Part shown: piece by piece, positions 6,921 through 14,787 of the stretch | Position numbering within the stretch: the first letter of the stretch is position 1 | Layout: every line of letters starts with the position of its first letter | DNA from: Terriglobales bacterium | GTDB taxonomy: Bacteria > Acidobacteriota > Terriglobia > Terriglobales > Acidobacteriaceae | Length of the DNA: 45,713 nt | NCBI GenBank assembly: GCA_035457425.1 | Contig: DATIBR010000146.1 | Location: 1 to 45,713, forward strand | Direction of reading: 5' to 3' | Translations under genes and position numbers: made by a program | The notes under the pieces: generated by a model | Told to the model about the DNA's origin: nothing | Databases searched by the model: none | Seen by the model: the letters and a program-made list of their open reading frames with translations, nothing else

Positions 6921-7423
6921 CCCGTGTTCTCAGTTTTCGCTCTTTCGATTCGCGCGCGGACCCAGGCCACGGGCTCCGGTTCAGAGCGGCCCCGAAGCAT
7001 CGCCCAGTACTCGCCCACCGAGACGCCGGCGGGAGTGGTCACGCCGGCCGGAATGATGACTTCCAAATAGCCACCGACGGGCCTTCGCAGCCGCAGCACC
7101 AGCTCTTCACGGATCAGGCTGAACTCGATCGACCGGACGTCGTGCCAAGCGACAAAGCGCTGCGTCCGCCAGCGCTGGACATAGATCCCGGAATCGTCGG
7201 CTACCGCGTAAGCAAACTTGCCCATGTGAAAAACAATCAGTGCACCACCCACCATCACCATCACTCCCGCAGCCAATGCGCTTTTGCGGTCTAGATAAGC
7301 TGCGAGCCCAAGCGCGGTGAGAATCCCCATAACGCTGAGGGTGACGATCAGGACAAAGGCAACGGCGACTCGTGTGCCTATCCACGAGCTTCTACTTCCG
7401 AGGACTCGGCGCGCCTCTTCCAT
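6890..7423 (-). CDS. Membrane protein with PH-like domain, cargo gene 3
   Basis: A 177-aa protein starting at ATG 7421-7423; upstream in-frame sequence is rejected as antisense to the hub gene. Two hydrophobic segments, about residues 18-44 (VAVAFVLIVTLSVMGILTAL) and 48-68 (ALAAGVMVMVGGALIVFHMG), are followed by a cytoplasmic-type domain with DDSGIYVQRWRTQRFVAWHD and VRSIEF. This is the pattern of bacterial PH-like (bPH) domains after a membrane hairpin. A TACAAT -10-like box lies nine bases before the ATG. It is antisense to the phage operon, overlaps the tube-like gene's end by 31 bp, and is AT-richer than its neighbours. A third moron-type insertion is likely. Confidence 0.6.
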   Translation of the reverse strand: MEEARRVLGSRSSWIGTRVAVAFVLIVTLSVMGILTALGLAAYLDRKSALAAGVMVMVGGALIVFHMGKFAYAVADDSGIYVQRWRTQRFVAWHDVRSIEFSLIREELVLRLRRPVGGYLEVIIPAGVTTPAGVSVGEYWAMLRGRSEPEPVAWVRARIERAKTENTGQYNVDPPTG

Positions 7424-7450
7424 TGCCGGCCGATTGTAGCGAAACACCAG

Positions 7451-9772
7451 ATGAAACTTCTCATCGACAACACGGACTACACGTGCGCGCTGGCCGCCGA
7501 CGGCGCGCCGCGCGTCCTGCGCCGGCTGAACCAGCCCTCGCGCTTCGAGTGCGCGCTCCTGCTCACTCCGGCCGCGCCTGTGATCCCGGCAGCGAACGCG
7601 CGCGTCGTGCTCGAGCGCGAAGATGGCGCAAAGCTCTTCACCGGCTACCTCGACGCCATCCCGGAACACGAGTACCTCGGCTGGGGCGAGCGCGGGCCCG
7701 AGTACCGGCTGCACATCACGGCGACCAGCGACGAGCTGCTGCTCGACCGCAAGGCGCTGCCCGAGCGTCCGCCGTTCGTGGCGCGCCCCGCGGGCGAGAT
7801 CCTGCGCGCGACCGCAGCGAGCCTGCTGCCGGGCGCCTTTGACGTCTCCGGCGTCACCGACCTCGGCGTCATCCCGTCGTACGAAGCCGACTTCCAGCGG
7901 CCGTGGTCGGAGCACGCCGCCGCGCTCGCGCTGCTCGCGCGCGCCGCCTATCGCGCGCACGACGGCTCACTGGTCTTCCAGCCCGTCGGCAGCGCAAGCC
8001 ACACGCTCGAGGAAGAGTCTCCCACTTTCACCCCCGAGGGCCTGAAGCTCGCCGCCCCACAGCGCTTCGTGAACGACGCGACCATCATCAGCCGCGCCGA
8101 GCCGCGCCTGCACGTGCGCGACTACTTCGTCGGCGACGGCCTCACGCTGCAGTTCGACCTCTCGCGCACGCCCTTCGCGCAGCGCACGCGCGTGCTGCTG
8201 GACGAAGAGTTCGCCGGCGACGAACTCGACCCGCTGCGCTGGACGCAGGCCGATCCCGCCGCCGCGCTCAGCAGTTCCGGCGGGCAACTGGCTGTTGCCG
8301 GCGGCACCGCGACCGACGGCGAGACGCGCGTCGAAGCGGTCGAGCGGCTCGAACTGGGCGGCGGACTCCTCCTTCAGCACGGCGAGTTCAGCTTCACCGC
8401 CGCATCGGACGCCGTGCTCGGCGGCCTCTACGCCGGCGCGGTCAATGTCGCCGGCTGTTTTGCCGGCTTCCGAGTCACGCCTTCCGGCGACCAGTCTGCG
8501 ATCCAGGCGCTCATCGACGGCAGCGCGACCGGGTCGGCCGTCACGACGGTCGCTGGCCACCGCTACGGCATGACCACGCGCCTCTACGCCATCGAGAACT
8601 TCCGCGCGTCGCAGACCTTCCATTCGTCCGCGCATCCCGCCGGCAGCGGCCGCGGCGGCGGCGCGCTCCCGAGCGGCGCGCGCCTCGTGCTCGAGCTGCA
8701 CGACATCGACCCAGCAAACCCGGGCTCGCAGGGCGCCGCCGCCACTGTCCTGTATGACGCGGTCGTCAGCGACGTGCCCGCGCTGGTGACCTACGCGCTG
8801 CTCAACGTGACGACCGCGCACTGCTCCACGCCGTTCGCCCGCATCGCGCGCATCTCCGGCGTAGAGGTGCGCAGCCAGGCACCCTCGCAAAGCTATCGCA
8901 CTCGCCTGGTCGGCGCTCTCGCCGACGGCGGTGAGTGCCAGGTGTTCCAGACTCCCGAGCTCCAGTTCTTTTCCCAGTACCCGCCGGTCGCGGGCGAGCA
9001 GATCGTGGTCCGCTACCGCAGCCAGGCGCGCAGCCTGGCGCGCGTCATCGACCCCGCCAGCATCGCCACGCTCGCCGCCGGCGCCGATGACGGCGTGCGC
9101 TCCGCGGTGCGTTACCTGGCGGCGCCCGCGGCCCGCACCAGCGCGGAGTGCGAGACCGCGGCGCTTGCCCTGCTCGACGACTCGACGCAGCAGGCGTGGG
9201 CGGGCGAGTATCGCGCGTGGAGCGACGCCCTGCCGGGCGGCCCGGCGACCGACGTCTGGCCCGGCGACGCCTTCGCCGTCGACATCCCCAGCCGCGGCGC
9301 CGAGTTCACCGCCCTCGTCCGCGAGGTCGAGCTCTTGTGCGCCGACCTCCGCGGCGACGGTTCCCGCTACCGCATCGCCTTCGCCAACGACGCCGCGCAG
9401 CCGCCCGGCTTCGCGTTCGATCCCGCGCGGCTCGACGAGCCGCTCGAAGACGTCGCCACGGTCACGACCGCCGGCACTCTGTTCGCGCCCGACCTCTCCG
9501 CCGCCGAGATCACCGGCGCCACCTCGACCACCGTCGACATCGATTGCGGCCTCACTCCGCCGGCAGGGTGGGGCGTCGAGGTCCGGCGCAGCGACCGCGA
9601 TTGGGGCGAGGAGAACGACCGCGACCTCGTCGGCCGCTTCACCACGCGCACCTTCACGGTCCCTCGGCTCACGCGCGTCGTCGACTTCTTCCTGCGGCAA
9701 CACGACGACTCGTCCCCGCGCAAGTACTCGCGCAACGCCACGCTGCTGCACCTCGACTGGCCGTACAGCTAG
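7451..9772 (+). CDS. Large tail hub-like protein with an internal lectin-like domain
   Basis: A 773-aa protein. The first 200 residues look like a hub or late-control-type protein: an N-terminal strand (MKLLIDNTDYT), RVVLEREDGAKLFTGYLDAI, then an ITATSDELLLDRK strand-helix. Around residues 255-430 there is a probable concanavalin-like beta-sandwich, beginning EEFAGDELDPLRW and continuing with LLLQHGEFSF and AVLGGLYAG. The C-terminal part (RYLAAPAARTSAECE, then QAWAGEYRAWSD, then EFTALVREVEL) returns to a tail-protein style, with a final fibronectin-like segment (TVDIDCGLTPPAGWGVEVRR). It probably combines tail-tip assembly with binding to a cell-surface sugar. Domain calls are by eye. Confidence 0.5.
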   Translation: MKLLIDNTDYTCALAADGAPRVLRRLNQPSRFECALLLTPAAPVIPAANARVVLEREDGAKLFTGYLDAIPEHEYLGWGERGPEYRLHITATSDELLLDRKALPERPPFVARPAGEILRATAASLLPGAFDVSGVTDLGVIPSYEADFQRPWSEHAAALALLARAAYRAHDGSLVFQPVGSASHTLEEESPTFTPEGLKLAAPQRFVNDATIISRAEPRLHVRDYFVGDGLTLQFDLSRTPFAQRTRVLLDEEFAGDELDPLRWTQADPAAALSSSGGQLAVAGGTATDGETRVEAVERLELGGGLLLQHGEFSFTAASDAVLGGLYAGAVNVAGCFAGFRVTPSGDQSAIQALIDGSATGSAVTTVAGHRYGMTTRLYAIENFRASQTFHSSAHPAGSGRGGGALPSGARLVLELHDIDPANPGSQGAAATVLYDAVVSDVPALVTYALLNVTTAHCSTPFARIARISGVEVRSQAPSQSYRTRLVGALADGGECQVFQTPELQFFSQYPPVAGEQIVVRYRSQARSLARVIDPASIATLAAGADDGVRSAVRYLAAPAARTSAECETAALALLDDSTQQAWAGEYRAWSDALPGGPATDVWPGDAFAVDIPSRGAEFTALVREVELLCADLRGDGSRYRIAFANDAAQPPGFAFDPARLDEPLEDVATVTTAGTLFAPDLSAAEITGATSTTVDIDCGLTPPAGWGVEVRRSDRDWGEENDRDLVGRFTTRTFTVPRLTRVVDFFLRQHDDSSPRKYSRNATLLHLDWPYS

Positions 9773-9782
9773 GAGCATTTGC

Positions 9783-10061
9783 ATGTCTGAGGAACGACCA
9801 CACTTCAAGTGCCCGCTCGGCATGACGCCCGGGCGCATCACCATCCCCGAGTTCGAGCAGCAGGTGCTGGCGGACCTCACGGAGCTGAAGACGCAGATGA
9901 AGTTGCTGCTCGGCAACGGGCAGCCGGGCCGCGTCCAGTTGCTGGAAAGCCGCGTGGAACATCACGAGGCGCTGGTGCAGCGCGCCGTCGGCGTGGGCGC
10001 GCTTGCCGGCTTCCTCACCACCATGCTCAACCTGGTGTTGAGCTACCTGCAAAGGCGATGA
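9783..10061 (+). CDS. XhlA-like small phage protein with C-terminal membrane segment
   Basis: A 92-aa protein with ATG 9783, starting MSEERPHFKCPLGMTPGRIT. The middle (VLADLTELKTQMKLLLGNG, then LLESRVEHHEALVQR) is a likely coiled coil. The C-terminus is one hydrophobic segment (VGVGALAGFLTTMLNLVLSY) followed by a short basic end (LQRR). This layout matches haemolysin XhlA and related holin-accessory proteins that sit beside endolysin genes. Its stop overlaps the glucosaminidase start by ATGA, which supports a shared lysis role. Confidence 0.6.
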   Translation: MSEERPHFKCPLGMTPGRITIPEFEQQVLADLTELKTQMKLLLGNGQPGRVQLLESRVEHHEALVQRAVGVGALAGFLTTMLNLVLSYLQRR

Positions 10062-10507
10062 CCAGCGAAGAGTTCCTGCGGCAGGCGGCGGAGGCCGCGC
10101 GCGCCAGCTCCGCCGCCAGCGGCTTCCCGCCCGGCGTCACGGTCGCGCAGGCGGCGCTCGAGTCGGCGTGGGGACGGTCGCGCCTCGCCACCGAGGCAAA
10201 CAATTACTTCGGCATCAAGGTGCACGGCGGCATGCCGTCGATCGCGCTGCCGACCGTCGAGATCGTGGCGGCGGCGCCGGTGCGCGTGGTCGCGCGCTTC
10301 GCGCGCTACGCCTCGATGGCAGACTGCTTCCACGACCGCGACGCCATCCTCGCGCGCGTCCCGCTCTACGCCGAGGCGCGCGCCGCCTCCGCCGATCCCG
10401 AAGCCTTCACGCGCGCCCTCGCGAAGCGCTGGGCCACCGACCCGCAGTACGCCGACAAAGTGCTCGCCATCTATCGCACGCATCGGCTGGATGCGCTCGA
10501 CCGCTAA
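10058..10507 (+). CDS. Phage endolysin, GH73-type N-acetylglucosaminidase
   Basis: A 149-aa single-domain protein. The segment PPGVTVAQAALESAWGRSRL contains the catalytic glutamate of the family (Glu35) in the usual 'aQaaLESgwG.S' setting. NNYFGIKVHGG follows and then a FARYASMADCFHDRDAIL stretch; both are hallmarks of FlgJ-type glucosaminidases. These enzymes cut the peptidoglycan glycan strand. No signal peptide is present, so it would depend on a holin such as the neighbouring small membrane proteins. It overlaps the XhlA-like gene by four bases. The C-terminal segment (ALAKRWATDPQYADKVLAIY) is also typical. Confidence 0.85.
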   Translation: MTSEEFLRQAAEAARASSAASGFPPGVTVAQAALESAWGRSRLATEANNYFGIKVHGGMPSIALPTVEIVAAAPVRVVARFARYASMADCFHDRDAILARVPLYAEARAASADPEAFTRALAKRWATDPQYADKVLAIYRTHRLDALDR

Positions 10508-10513
10508 GCGCAT

Positions 10514-10541
10514 GACGACCGACGGCCGAGGGCCGACGACC
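10514..10541. repeat. Hairpin repeat family B, copy 3 (after the endolysin gene)
   Basis: The sequence GACGACCGACGGCCGAGGG followed by CCGACGACC repeats the arms of the copies inside the protease-like gene. It lies just past the endolysin stop and ends 31 bases before the next start. Confidence 0.65.
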
Positions 10542-10572
10542 AGAACGGCCACTACATTTCAGGAGAACCAAG

Positions 10573-10827
10573 ATGAGTTTCCTCGCCAAGCTGCTCCGCA
10601 GCATCGCGTTCATCCCCGCCATCATCACCGGCATCGAAGGCTTCTTCGGCGCCCGCACCGGCAACGACAAGAAAGAAGCCGCGCTCAGCTTCATCTCGGC
10701 GGCGCTCGGGCTCACCGAGGCCATCGCCGCCCGTGAAGTCATCGACGACGGCAAGTTCAAGGACGGCCTCTCGAAGATCATCGACGGCACCGTGCAGTGC
10801 CTCAACGCCTCGGTGTGGGCGAAGTGA
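10573..10827 (+). CDS. Small holin-like phage protein
   Basis: An 84-aa protein with a strong ribosome-binding site (AGGAGA, nine bases upstream of the ATG). It begins MSFLAKLLRSIAFIPAIITG, a hydrophobic stretch, followed by a Gly-rich turn (EGFFGARTGNDKKEAAL). A second mildly hydrophobic helix comes next (SFISAALGLTEAIAA), then a polar C-terminus (FKDGLSKIIDGTVQCL). Position after the endolysin at the end of the phage operon suggests a holin or lysis-associated role. The second hydrophobic segment is weak, so a small structural or regulatory protein cannot be excluded. It is the last phage-type gene before chromosomal genes. Confidence 0.5.
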   Translation: MSFLAKLLRSIAFIPAIITGIEGFFGARTGNDKKEAALSFISAALGLTEAIAAREVIDDGKFKDGLSKIIDGTVQCLNASVWAK

Positions 10828-10865
10828 AGTCTTCGGACGCCAGACTTCATTCTTCCGAAAAAAGT

Positions 10866-10889
10866 GAGGCCGGCATCGCTGCCGGCCTC
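10866..10889 (-). terminator. Intrinsic terminator of the E2 gene
   Basis: A perfect 10-bp stem (GAGGCCGGCA / TGCCGGCCTC) with a four-base loop. Read on the minus strand it is followed by ACTTTTTT, as expected for a terminator of the E2 gene ending at 10923. On the plus strand it may also stop read-through from the phage operon but lacks a T-run. Confidence 0.75.
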
Positions 10890-10922
10890 CTGCGGACTGA
10901 CGACTGAAGTCTGACGGCTGCC

Positions 10923-12515
10923 TTACCCGATCGGCTCGTTCCAATCTTCCAGGTTGCGCTTCACCATCGCCATGAACTGGTCGGCGACGGCGCCGTCGAT
11001 GATGCGGTGGTCGAAGCCGAGCACCAGGTGCACGATGGTGCGGATGGCGATGGAGTCGTTGCCGTCCTCGTCGGTCACCACGACCGGCGCCTTGTGCACG
11101 CCGCCCATGCCCAGGATCGCGACCTGCGGCTGGCTGATGATGGGCGTCCCGAACAGCGCGCCGTAGCTGCCCGGGTTGGTGATGGTGAACGTGCCGCTCG
11201 CCACGTCGTCCGGCACCAATTTCTTGGTGCGCGCGCGCTCGCCCACGTCCTGGATGGCCCGCGCCAGGCCAAGGAAATTCCGCTCCTCGGCGTGCTTGAT
11301 GACGGGCACGATCAGCCCCTGCTCCAGCGCGACCGCGATGCCCAGGTTGATCTCGCGCTTGTAGTGGATGCTGTCGCCTTCGATCGACGAGTTCATCACC
11401 GGGAACTGCCGGATGGCGTTCACCGCCGCCTGCGCGATGAACGGCATGTAGGTCAGCTTGGCGCCGTTGCGCGCCTCCCACTCCGGCTTCTGCCGCGCCC
11501 GGATGGCCGCGATGCGCGACATGTCCACCTCGAACACGGTGTGGACGTGCGCGCTCGTCGCCTTCGACGCCACCATGTGCTCGGCGATCTTCTTCCGCAT
11601 GTTGGTCATCGGCACGACTTCGCCGGCGGTGCCGACTCCCGCTGGCACCATCTGCGGCGCCGCCGCTGCACGCTGCGGCGGCGTGTAGGGCGCCTGCGCC
11701 GGCGCCGCCGCGCCGCGCTGCGGTGCGGACGAAGACGCAGCCGCCGCCGCCGGCGCGCCCGCGCCGTGTTGCGACAGGAACGCCTGGATGTCATTCTTCG
11801 TGATGCGACCTCCCAGGCCCGTGCCCTGCACGCTGCCCAGGTTCAGGTTGTTGTCGCGCGCGATGCGCCGCACCAGCGGGCTCGAGCGGATGCGCCGGCC
11901 TTGCTGGTCGCGGTCGTTCGCCGGGAATTCGATGACGGTGTCTTTCTGCTGCGCCACCGCCTGCCGCTCCAGCGGCTTCGCTTCCGGCTCCACGTCGCGC
12001 CGCCCGCGCAACTGCGTCGAGATCTCGGTCTCTTCCTCGCCCGCGCGCGCCATGCCCGGCGCCGTTGCTTCCCGCGCCCCCGCGCCCTTGCGCCCGGTGG
12101 GATCCTCGGTCCGGCGCTGCTCCTTCTTGGCGCCTTCTGCCGGGCTGGTGGCCTCGGTCGTCCGCGCCTCTTTCCCTCCGTGCGCCACTCCCGCGCTCGC
12201 CGGCGTGCCTTCGCCCTGCGCGGCGGCCTTGGTCGGCGCGGGCGCCGGCTTCGCGCCGCCCGCCGCCACCGCCTCGCCTTCCGCCGCGATCAGCCCGACC
12301 ACGGTGTTCACCTGCACGGTCGTGCCTTCCGCCACCTTGATCTCGGCCAGCGTGCCTGAGGCGGGCGCGGGGATCTCCGCGTCCACCTTGTCGGTCGAGA
12401 TCTCGAACAGCGGCTCGTCGCGCTGCACCTTGTCGCCGGGCTTCTTCAGCCACTTGGTCAGCGTGCCCTCGAAGATCGATTCGCCCATCTGGGGCATGAT
12501 CACGTCAGTCGGCAT
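10923..12515 (-). CDS. 2-oxo acid dehydrogenase E2 component (dihydrolipoamide acyltransferase)
   Basis: A 530-aa protein with the full E2 layout. An N-terminal lipoyl domain (residues 1-76, MPQMGESIFEGTLTKWLKKP) carries the lipoylated Lys43 in STDKVDAEIP. A very long Ala/Pro/Glu-rich linker follows. A peripheral subunit-binding domain (IRSSPLVRRIARDNNLNL, then GLGGRITKNDI) precedes the catalytic domain, which ends in GFDHRIIDGAVADQFM; His503 and Asp507 are the expected active-site pair. It transfers the acyl group from E1 to CoA. Substrate class (pyruvate, branched-chain or other) cannot be fixed by eye. It is at the far end of the run that holds E1-alpha, E1-beta, lipB and lpd. Confidence 0.9.
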   Translation of the reverse strand: MPTDVIMPQMGESIFEGTLTKWLKKPGDKVQRDEPLFEISTDKVDAEIPAPASGTLAEIKVAEGTTVQVNTVVGLIAAEGEAVAAGGAKPAPAPTKAAAQGEGTPASAGVAHGGKEARTTEATSPAEGAKKEQRRTEDPTGRKGAGAREATAPGMARAGEEETEISTQLRGRRDVEPEAKPLERQAVAQQKDTVIEFPANDRDQQGRRIRSSPLVRRIARDNNLNLGSVQGTGLGGRITKNDIQAFLSQHGAGAPAAAAASSSAPQRGAAAPAQAPYTPPQRAAAAPQMVPAGVGTAGEVVPMTNMRKKIAEHMVASKATSAHVHTVFEVDMSRIAAIRARQKPEWEARNGAKLTYMPFIAQAAVNAIRQFPVMNSSIEGDSIHYKREINLGIAVALEQGLIVPVIKHAEERNFLGLARAIQDVGERARTKKLVPDDVASGTFTITNPGSYGALFGTPIISQPQVAILGMGGVHKAPVVVTDEDGNDSIAIRTIVHLVLGFDHRIIDGAVADQFMAMVKRNLEDWNEPIG

Positions 12516-12557
12516 GTGCTCCTCTAGTCGGCGCGGAAAGCCTTCCGCAGCCGGTCA

Positions 12558-13592
12558 TTATATATCCCACCCATCGCCCCACTTCGCGCGCCGCGCCCGC
12601 CGGTACGCCTCTCCCTGCTTCTTGCTGATGGTGACGAGCGCGAGCCCCTCCGGCCCGCATAGATCCAGCTTCATGTGGCCCTTCCCCGTCTGCGGATGGC
12701 GCACGATCCGCGCCGGCGCGCGCGCGATCCCGGGATCCCTGGCGAAGATGACATAGCTGAATTTCTCGTCCTCCCAGCCCAGCTCGCCGGCTTTCAGCTT
12801 GCGGTGCAGGGAAGTCCGCTCCACGCGCGCGGCAAAGTGACACCAGTCTTTGGTGCCGTCCATCGGACACCGCCGCTCGTGCGGACACGGCGCCACCAGA
12901 AAGGGCGCGCCTGCAGCCGCGCCGTCAGGCTGCCTTTCTTTTTCCTGGGGCTTTCGCCCCGGCGCGATGAGTTGATCCCGCACTCGCATGATGGTCGCGT
13001 ACCCGCGCGGCGTCCCCGGTTCGATCACGCACAGCACCTGCAACTGCTTCCACGCGCGCTCGACCACCTGCGCCGCGTCACTCGCCGAGAGTTCCCCGAG
13101 CGAGTACGCGGCAACCGCCAAATCGCAGCTCGGCATCTTCGCCGACCGCAGGTCCTCCGCGAACCGATCAGCTTGCGGCGAGCCGCCGGCCGCGAGCCGC
13201 CGGCCCAACTCGAGGAACGAGGCATCGCGTTCGACCAGCGTCAGTCCTGTCAATGCAGGAAACTGCTCAAGCGCCGCGAGCGTGGCCGTCCCCGGCCCGG
13301 CCCCGAGGTCGAGCATCGTGCGCGGCGCGAACTGCGGCGCGCGCGCCTTCAGCTCCTCGAGCACCGCGCTGATCGCGGCGTAGGTGGCAGGGAAGCGCAC
13401 CGCGAGGTACGCGGCGCGGTCCGTGCCGCTCGCGAGCAGCGGCGCAGCACCGTCACTCGTGTGGAGGCGGGCGACTCGCCCGCTATCGCGATAAGCCTCG
13501 CTGATGCGCTCCGCCGCAGCCCGCAATTGCTTGAAGTCGTGCTCGGTGACCAGAGATTCGATGGCTGCGGCGAGATGGGATGGGAGCTGCAT
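12558..13592 (-). CDS. Rsm22-like small-ribosomal-subunit methyltransferase
   Basis: A 344-aa protein starting at ATG 13590-13592 with CCGAGG just upstream. It contains the SAM-binding motif LDLGAGPGTATLAALEQF (about residues 92-109). A Cys cluster follows, APCPHERRCPM and then WCHF, as in the Rsm22/Mrps family, where cysteines are thought to hold an iron-sulfur cluster. The C-terminal part (GWEDEKFSYVIFARD, then KLDLCGPEGL) is also family-like. The substrate is presumed to be small-subunit rRNA. A hairpin repeat (13467-13483) lies in frame and encodes part of SGRVAR near residue 37. The gene separates E2 from the rest of its complex. Confidence 0.7.
   Translation of the reverse strand: MQLPSHLAAAIESLVTEHDFKQLRAAAERISEAYRDSGRVARLHTSDGAAPLLASGTDRAAYLAVRFPATYAAISAVLEELKARAPQFAPRTMLDLGAGPGTATLAALEQFPALTGLTLVERDASFLELGRRLAAGGSPQADRFAEDLRSAKMPSCDLAVAAYSLGELSASDAAQVVERAWKQLQVLCVIEPGTPRGYATIMRVRDQLIAPGRKPQEKERQPDGAAAGAPFLVAPCPHERRCPMDGTKDWCHFAARVERTSLHRKLKAGELGWEDEKFSYVIFARDPGIARAPARIVRHPQTGKGHMKLDLCGPEGLALVTISKKQGEAYRRARRAKWGDGWDI
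13467..13483. repeat. Hairpin repeat family E inside the Rsm22-like gene
   Basis: GCGGGCGACTCGCCCGC is an 8-bp inverted repeat around a single base. It has the same form as GCCGGCGACTCGCCGGC, found at 14111 and 35388. It is read in frame as part of the protein, near residues 37-42. Confidence 0.6.
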
Positions 13593-13609
13593 GATCCTCG
13601 GGGCACTTA

Positions 13610-13698
13610 CATTCCGAGCCCGCCGCGGCGGGCGAGGAAGCCCTACCGCCGCGACGCATTCTCGTGAGGGTAGGGCTTCCTCGCTTCGCTCGGAATGA
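13610..13698. repeat. Hairpin repeat family A, copy 2
   Basis: The outer arms CATTCCGAG (13610-13618) and CTCGGAATG (13690-13698) are exact inverted repeats. Inside are GCCCGCCGCGGCGGGC and a second pair around GGAAGCCCTAC / GTAGGGCTTCC. It fills most of the gap between the EVE and Rsm22-like genes and shares its core with 2440-2530 and 42535-42600. Confidence 0.8.
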
Positions 13699-13714
13699 CA
13701 ACAAAACGAGCCGA

Positions 13715-14095
13715 CTAATCGCCGGTCAAGAATCTGTACTGCTCCGCCGTGAGCGGGACCACCGAGAGCCTGCCCTGCCGCACCAACGGCGAGTCCTTGA
13801 ACGTCTTGTGAGCTTTGATCTCCGCCAGCGTCATCGGTCGCGGGATGGCCTTGCCCGCCTGGATGGTCACGCGCGGGTCGTTCGGGTCGCTCGCATCGAC
13901 CTTCCGCACCTTCGCCGTGCCGACCGCGCGCTTCTCGTCGCCCGTGTGGTAGATGACCAGCGTGTCGCCCGGCTTCATCGCGCGCAGGTTGCGCTTCGCC
14001 ACCGGGTTCGAGACGCCGTCCCACAGCGTCTGCTTGTCCTTCCGCAGGTCGTCGAACGAGTACGTGGATGCTTCCGTCTTGAGCAAGTAATACAT
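13715..14095 (-). CDS. EVE domain protein
   Basis: A 126-aa single-domain protein. MYYLLKTEASTYSFDDL at the start, then TLWDGVSNPVAKRNLRAMKP and GDTLVIYHTGDEK, are the hallmarks of the EVE (thymocyte nuclear protein 1-like) family. The family's fold resembles PUA/YTH and is thought to bind modified bases in nucleic acid. The full-length family form is about this size. The C-terminal LVRQGRLSVVPLTAEQYRFL is also typical. It stands between an Rsm22-like methyltransferase and a cupin gene; a link to RNA modification is possible but not shown. Confidence 0.85.
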   Translation of the reverse strand: MYYLLKTEASTYSFDDLRKDKQTLWDGVSNPVAKRNLRAMKPGDTLVIYHTGDEKRAVGTAKVRKVDASDPNDPRVTIQAGKAIPRPMTLAEIKAHKTFKDSPLVRQGRLSVVPLTAEQYRFLTGD

Positions 14096-14110
14096 AGAAC
14101 CTCTATCAGG

Positions 14111-14160
14111 TAGCGGCCGGCGACTCGCCGGCCGTGCACCGGCGGGGTCGCCGGTGCCTA
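14111..14160. repeat. Hairpin repeat family E, copy between the cupin and EVE genes
   Basis: Two nested hairpins: GCGGCCGGCGACTCGCCGGCC, and then GCACCGGCGGGGTCGCCGGTGC. They fill the gap between the two genes almost to the stop codon of the cupin gene. The same unit occurs at 35388 and in altered form inside mutS2 and before rpiB. Confidence 0.7.
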
Positions 14161-14164
14161 CCAG

Positions 14165-14521
14165 CTATTTTTTCCCTCTCAGATACGCGTCGTCGCCCGA
14201 TTCCCAATCCGCCCGGTTGGGCGAGAAGACGTCGGTCACCACGGTGTCTTCGATGGCCTCGGCCGCGTGCGGCAGGTTGGGCGGGATGACCAGCACTTCG
14301 CCGGCGCGCACGTCCATCGGCCCGCCGCCCGGCCAGGTGAAGCGCAGGCAGCCCTCCACCACCCACGTCATCTGCGAGTTCTCGTGCTTGTGCTCCGGCA
14401 CGATCGCGCCGCGCTTCAGCTCGAAGCGCGCCAGCGACTGGTTCACGTTGGAGATGAACCGCCGCGTGATCTCGGGCGTCATCTGGTCGTGCTTAACATC
14501 CTTCCAGGAAATCTTTTTCAT
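14165..14521 (-). CDS. Single-domain cupin protein
   Basis: A 118-aa small beta-barrel protein. Cupin motif 1 is seen as GAIVPEHKHENSQMTWVVEG, with His44 and His46 and a Gln (residue 50) where the family often has Glu. Motif 2 is GEVLVIPPNLPHAAEA with His85. These residues would bind a metal. The product is cytosolic with no signal peptide. The function cannot be told from a lone cupin; small cupins of this type often bind a ligand or act as simple dioxygenases or isomerases. It is co-directional with the dehydrogenase genes and followed by a hairpin repeat. Confidence 0.8.
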   Translation of the reverse strand: MKKISWKDVKHDQMTPEITRRFISNVNQSLARFELKRGAIVPEHKHENSQMTWVVEGCLRFTWPGGGPMDVRAGEVLVIPPNLPHAAEAIEDTVVTDVFSPNRADWESGDDAYLRGKK

Positions 14522-14533
14522 AAGTCAAAACCC

Positions 14534-14565
14534 TACCGCGGATCTTCGCGGATGAACGCGGATCA
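14534..14565. repeat. Left inverted repeat of the small cassette (family C)
   Basis: A 32-bp arm beginning TACCGCGGAT. By hand, 27 of 32 positions match the reverse complement of the arm at 14788-14819. The stop codon of the enclosed gene (complement of 14563-14565) lies within it. Confidence 0.75.
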
Positions 14566-14778
14566 AAACTTTCGAGCTAAGTCCCAGGCACCCCAACCAG
14601 CACAGGCGACTCCGACCAAGAGGAAGAGCAACCGTGCCCAGACAGGCTTCACCATCGCTATCACCTTTGATCCGCCACGGCCGTGCGACATCAACTGCCC
14701 TCGCGTCCCCGCGCCGATGAGCCAAACCGCGAGCACCAACGCTATAACGTAAATCCACACCCTGCTCAGAACATCCAT
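14563..14778 (-). CDS. Small two-helix membrane protein within an inverted-repeat cassette
   Basis: A 71-aa protein starting MDVLSRVWIYVIALVLAVWL, a first membrane segment with an outward Gly-rich loop (GAGTRGQLMSHGRGGSK). A second segment follows (ARLLFLLVGVACAGWGAWDL) with a basic end (ARKF). No family recognised. It is flanked by 32-bp inverted repeats (14534-14565 and 14788-14819), and its TGA stop lies inside the left repeat. It is AT-richer than the neighbouring genes and interrupts the run between E1-beta and the cupin gene. The whole 286-bp block looks like a mobile or once-mobile cassette. Confidence 0.6.
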   Translation of the reverse strand: MDVLSRVWIYVIALVLAVWLIGAGTRGQLMSHGRGGSKVIAMVKPVWARLLFLLVGVACAGWGAWDLARKF

Positions 14779-14787
14779 TGTTTTCCC

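Noticed and set aside
10828-10922. Prophage attachment site at the right phage end
   Set aside because: No tRNA, integrase or recognisable direct repeat is seen; the left end lies outside the window, so no pair can be matched.
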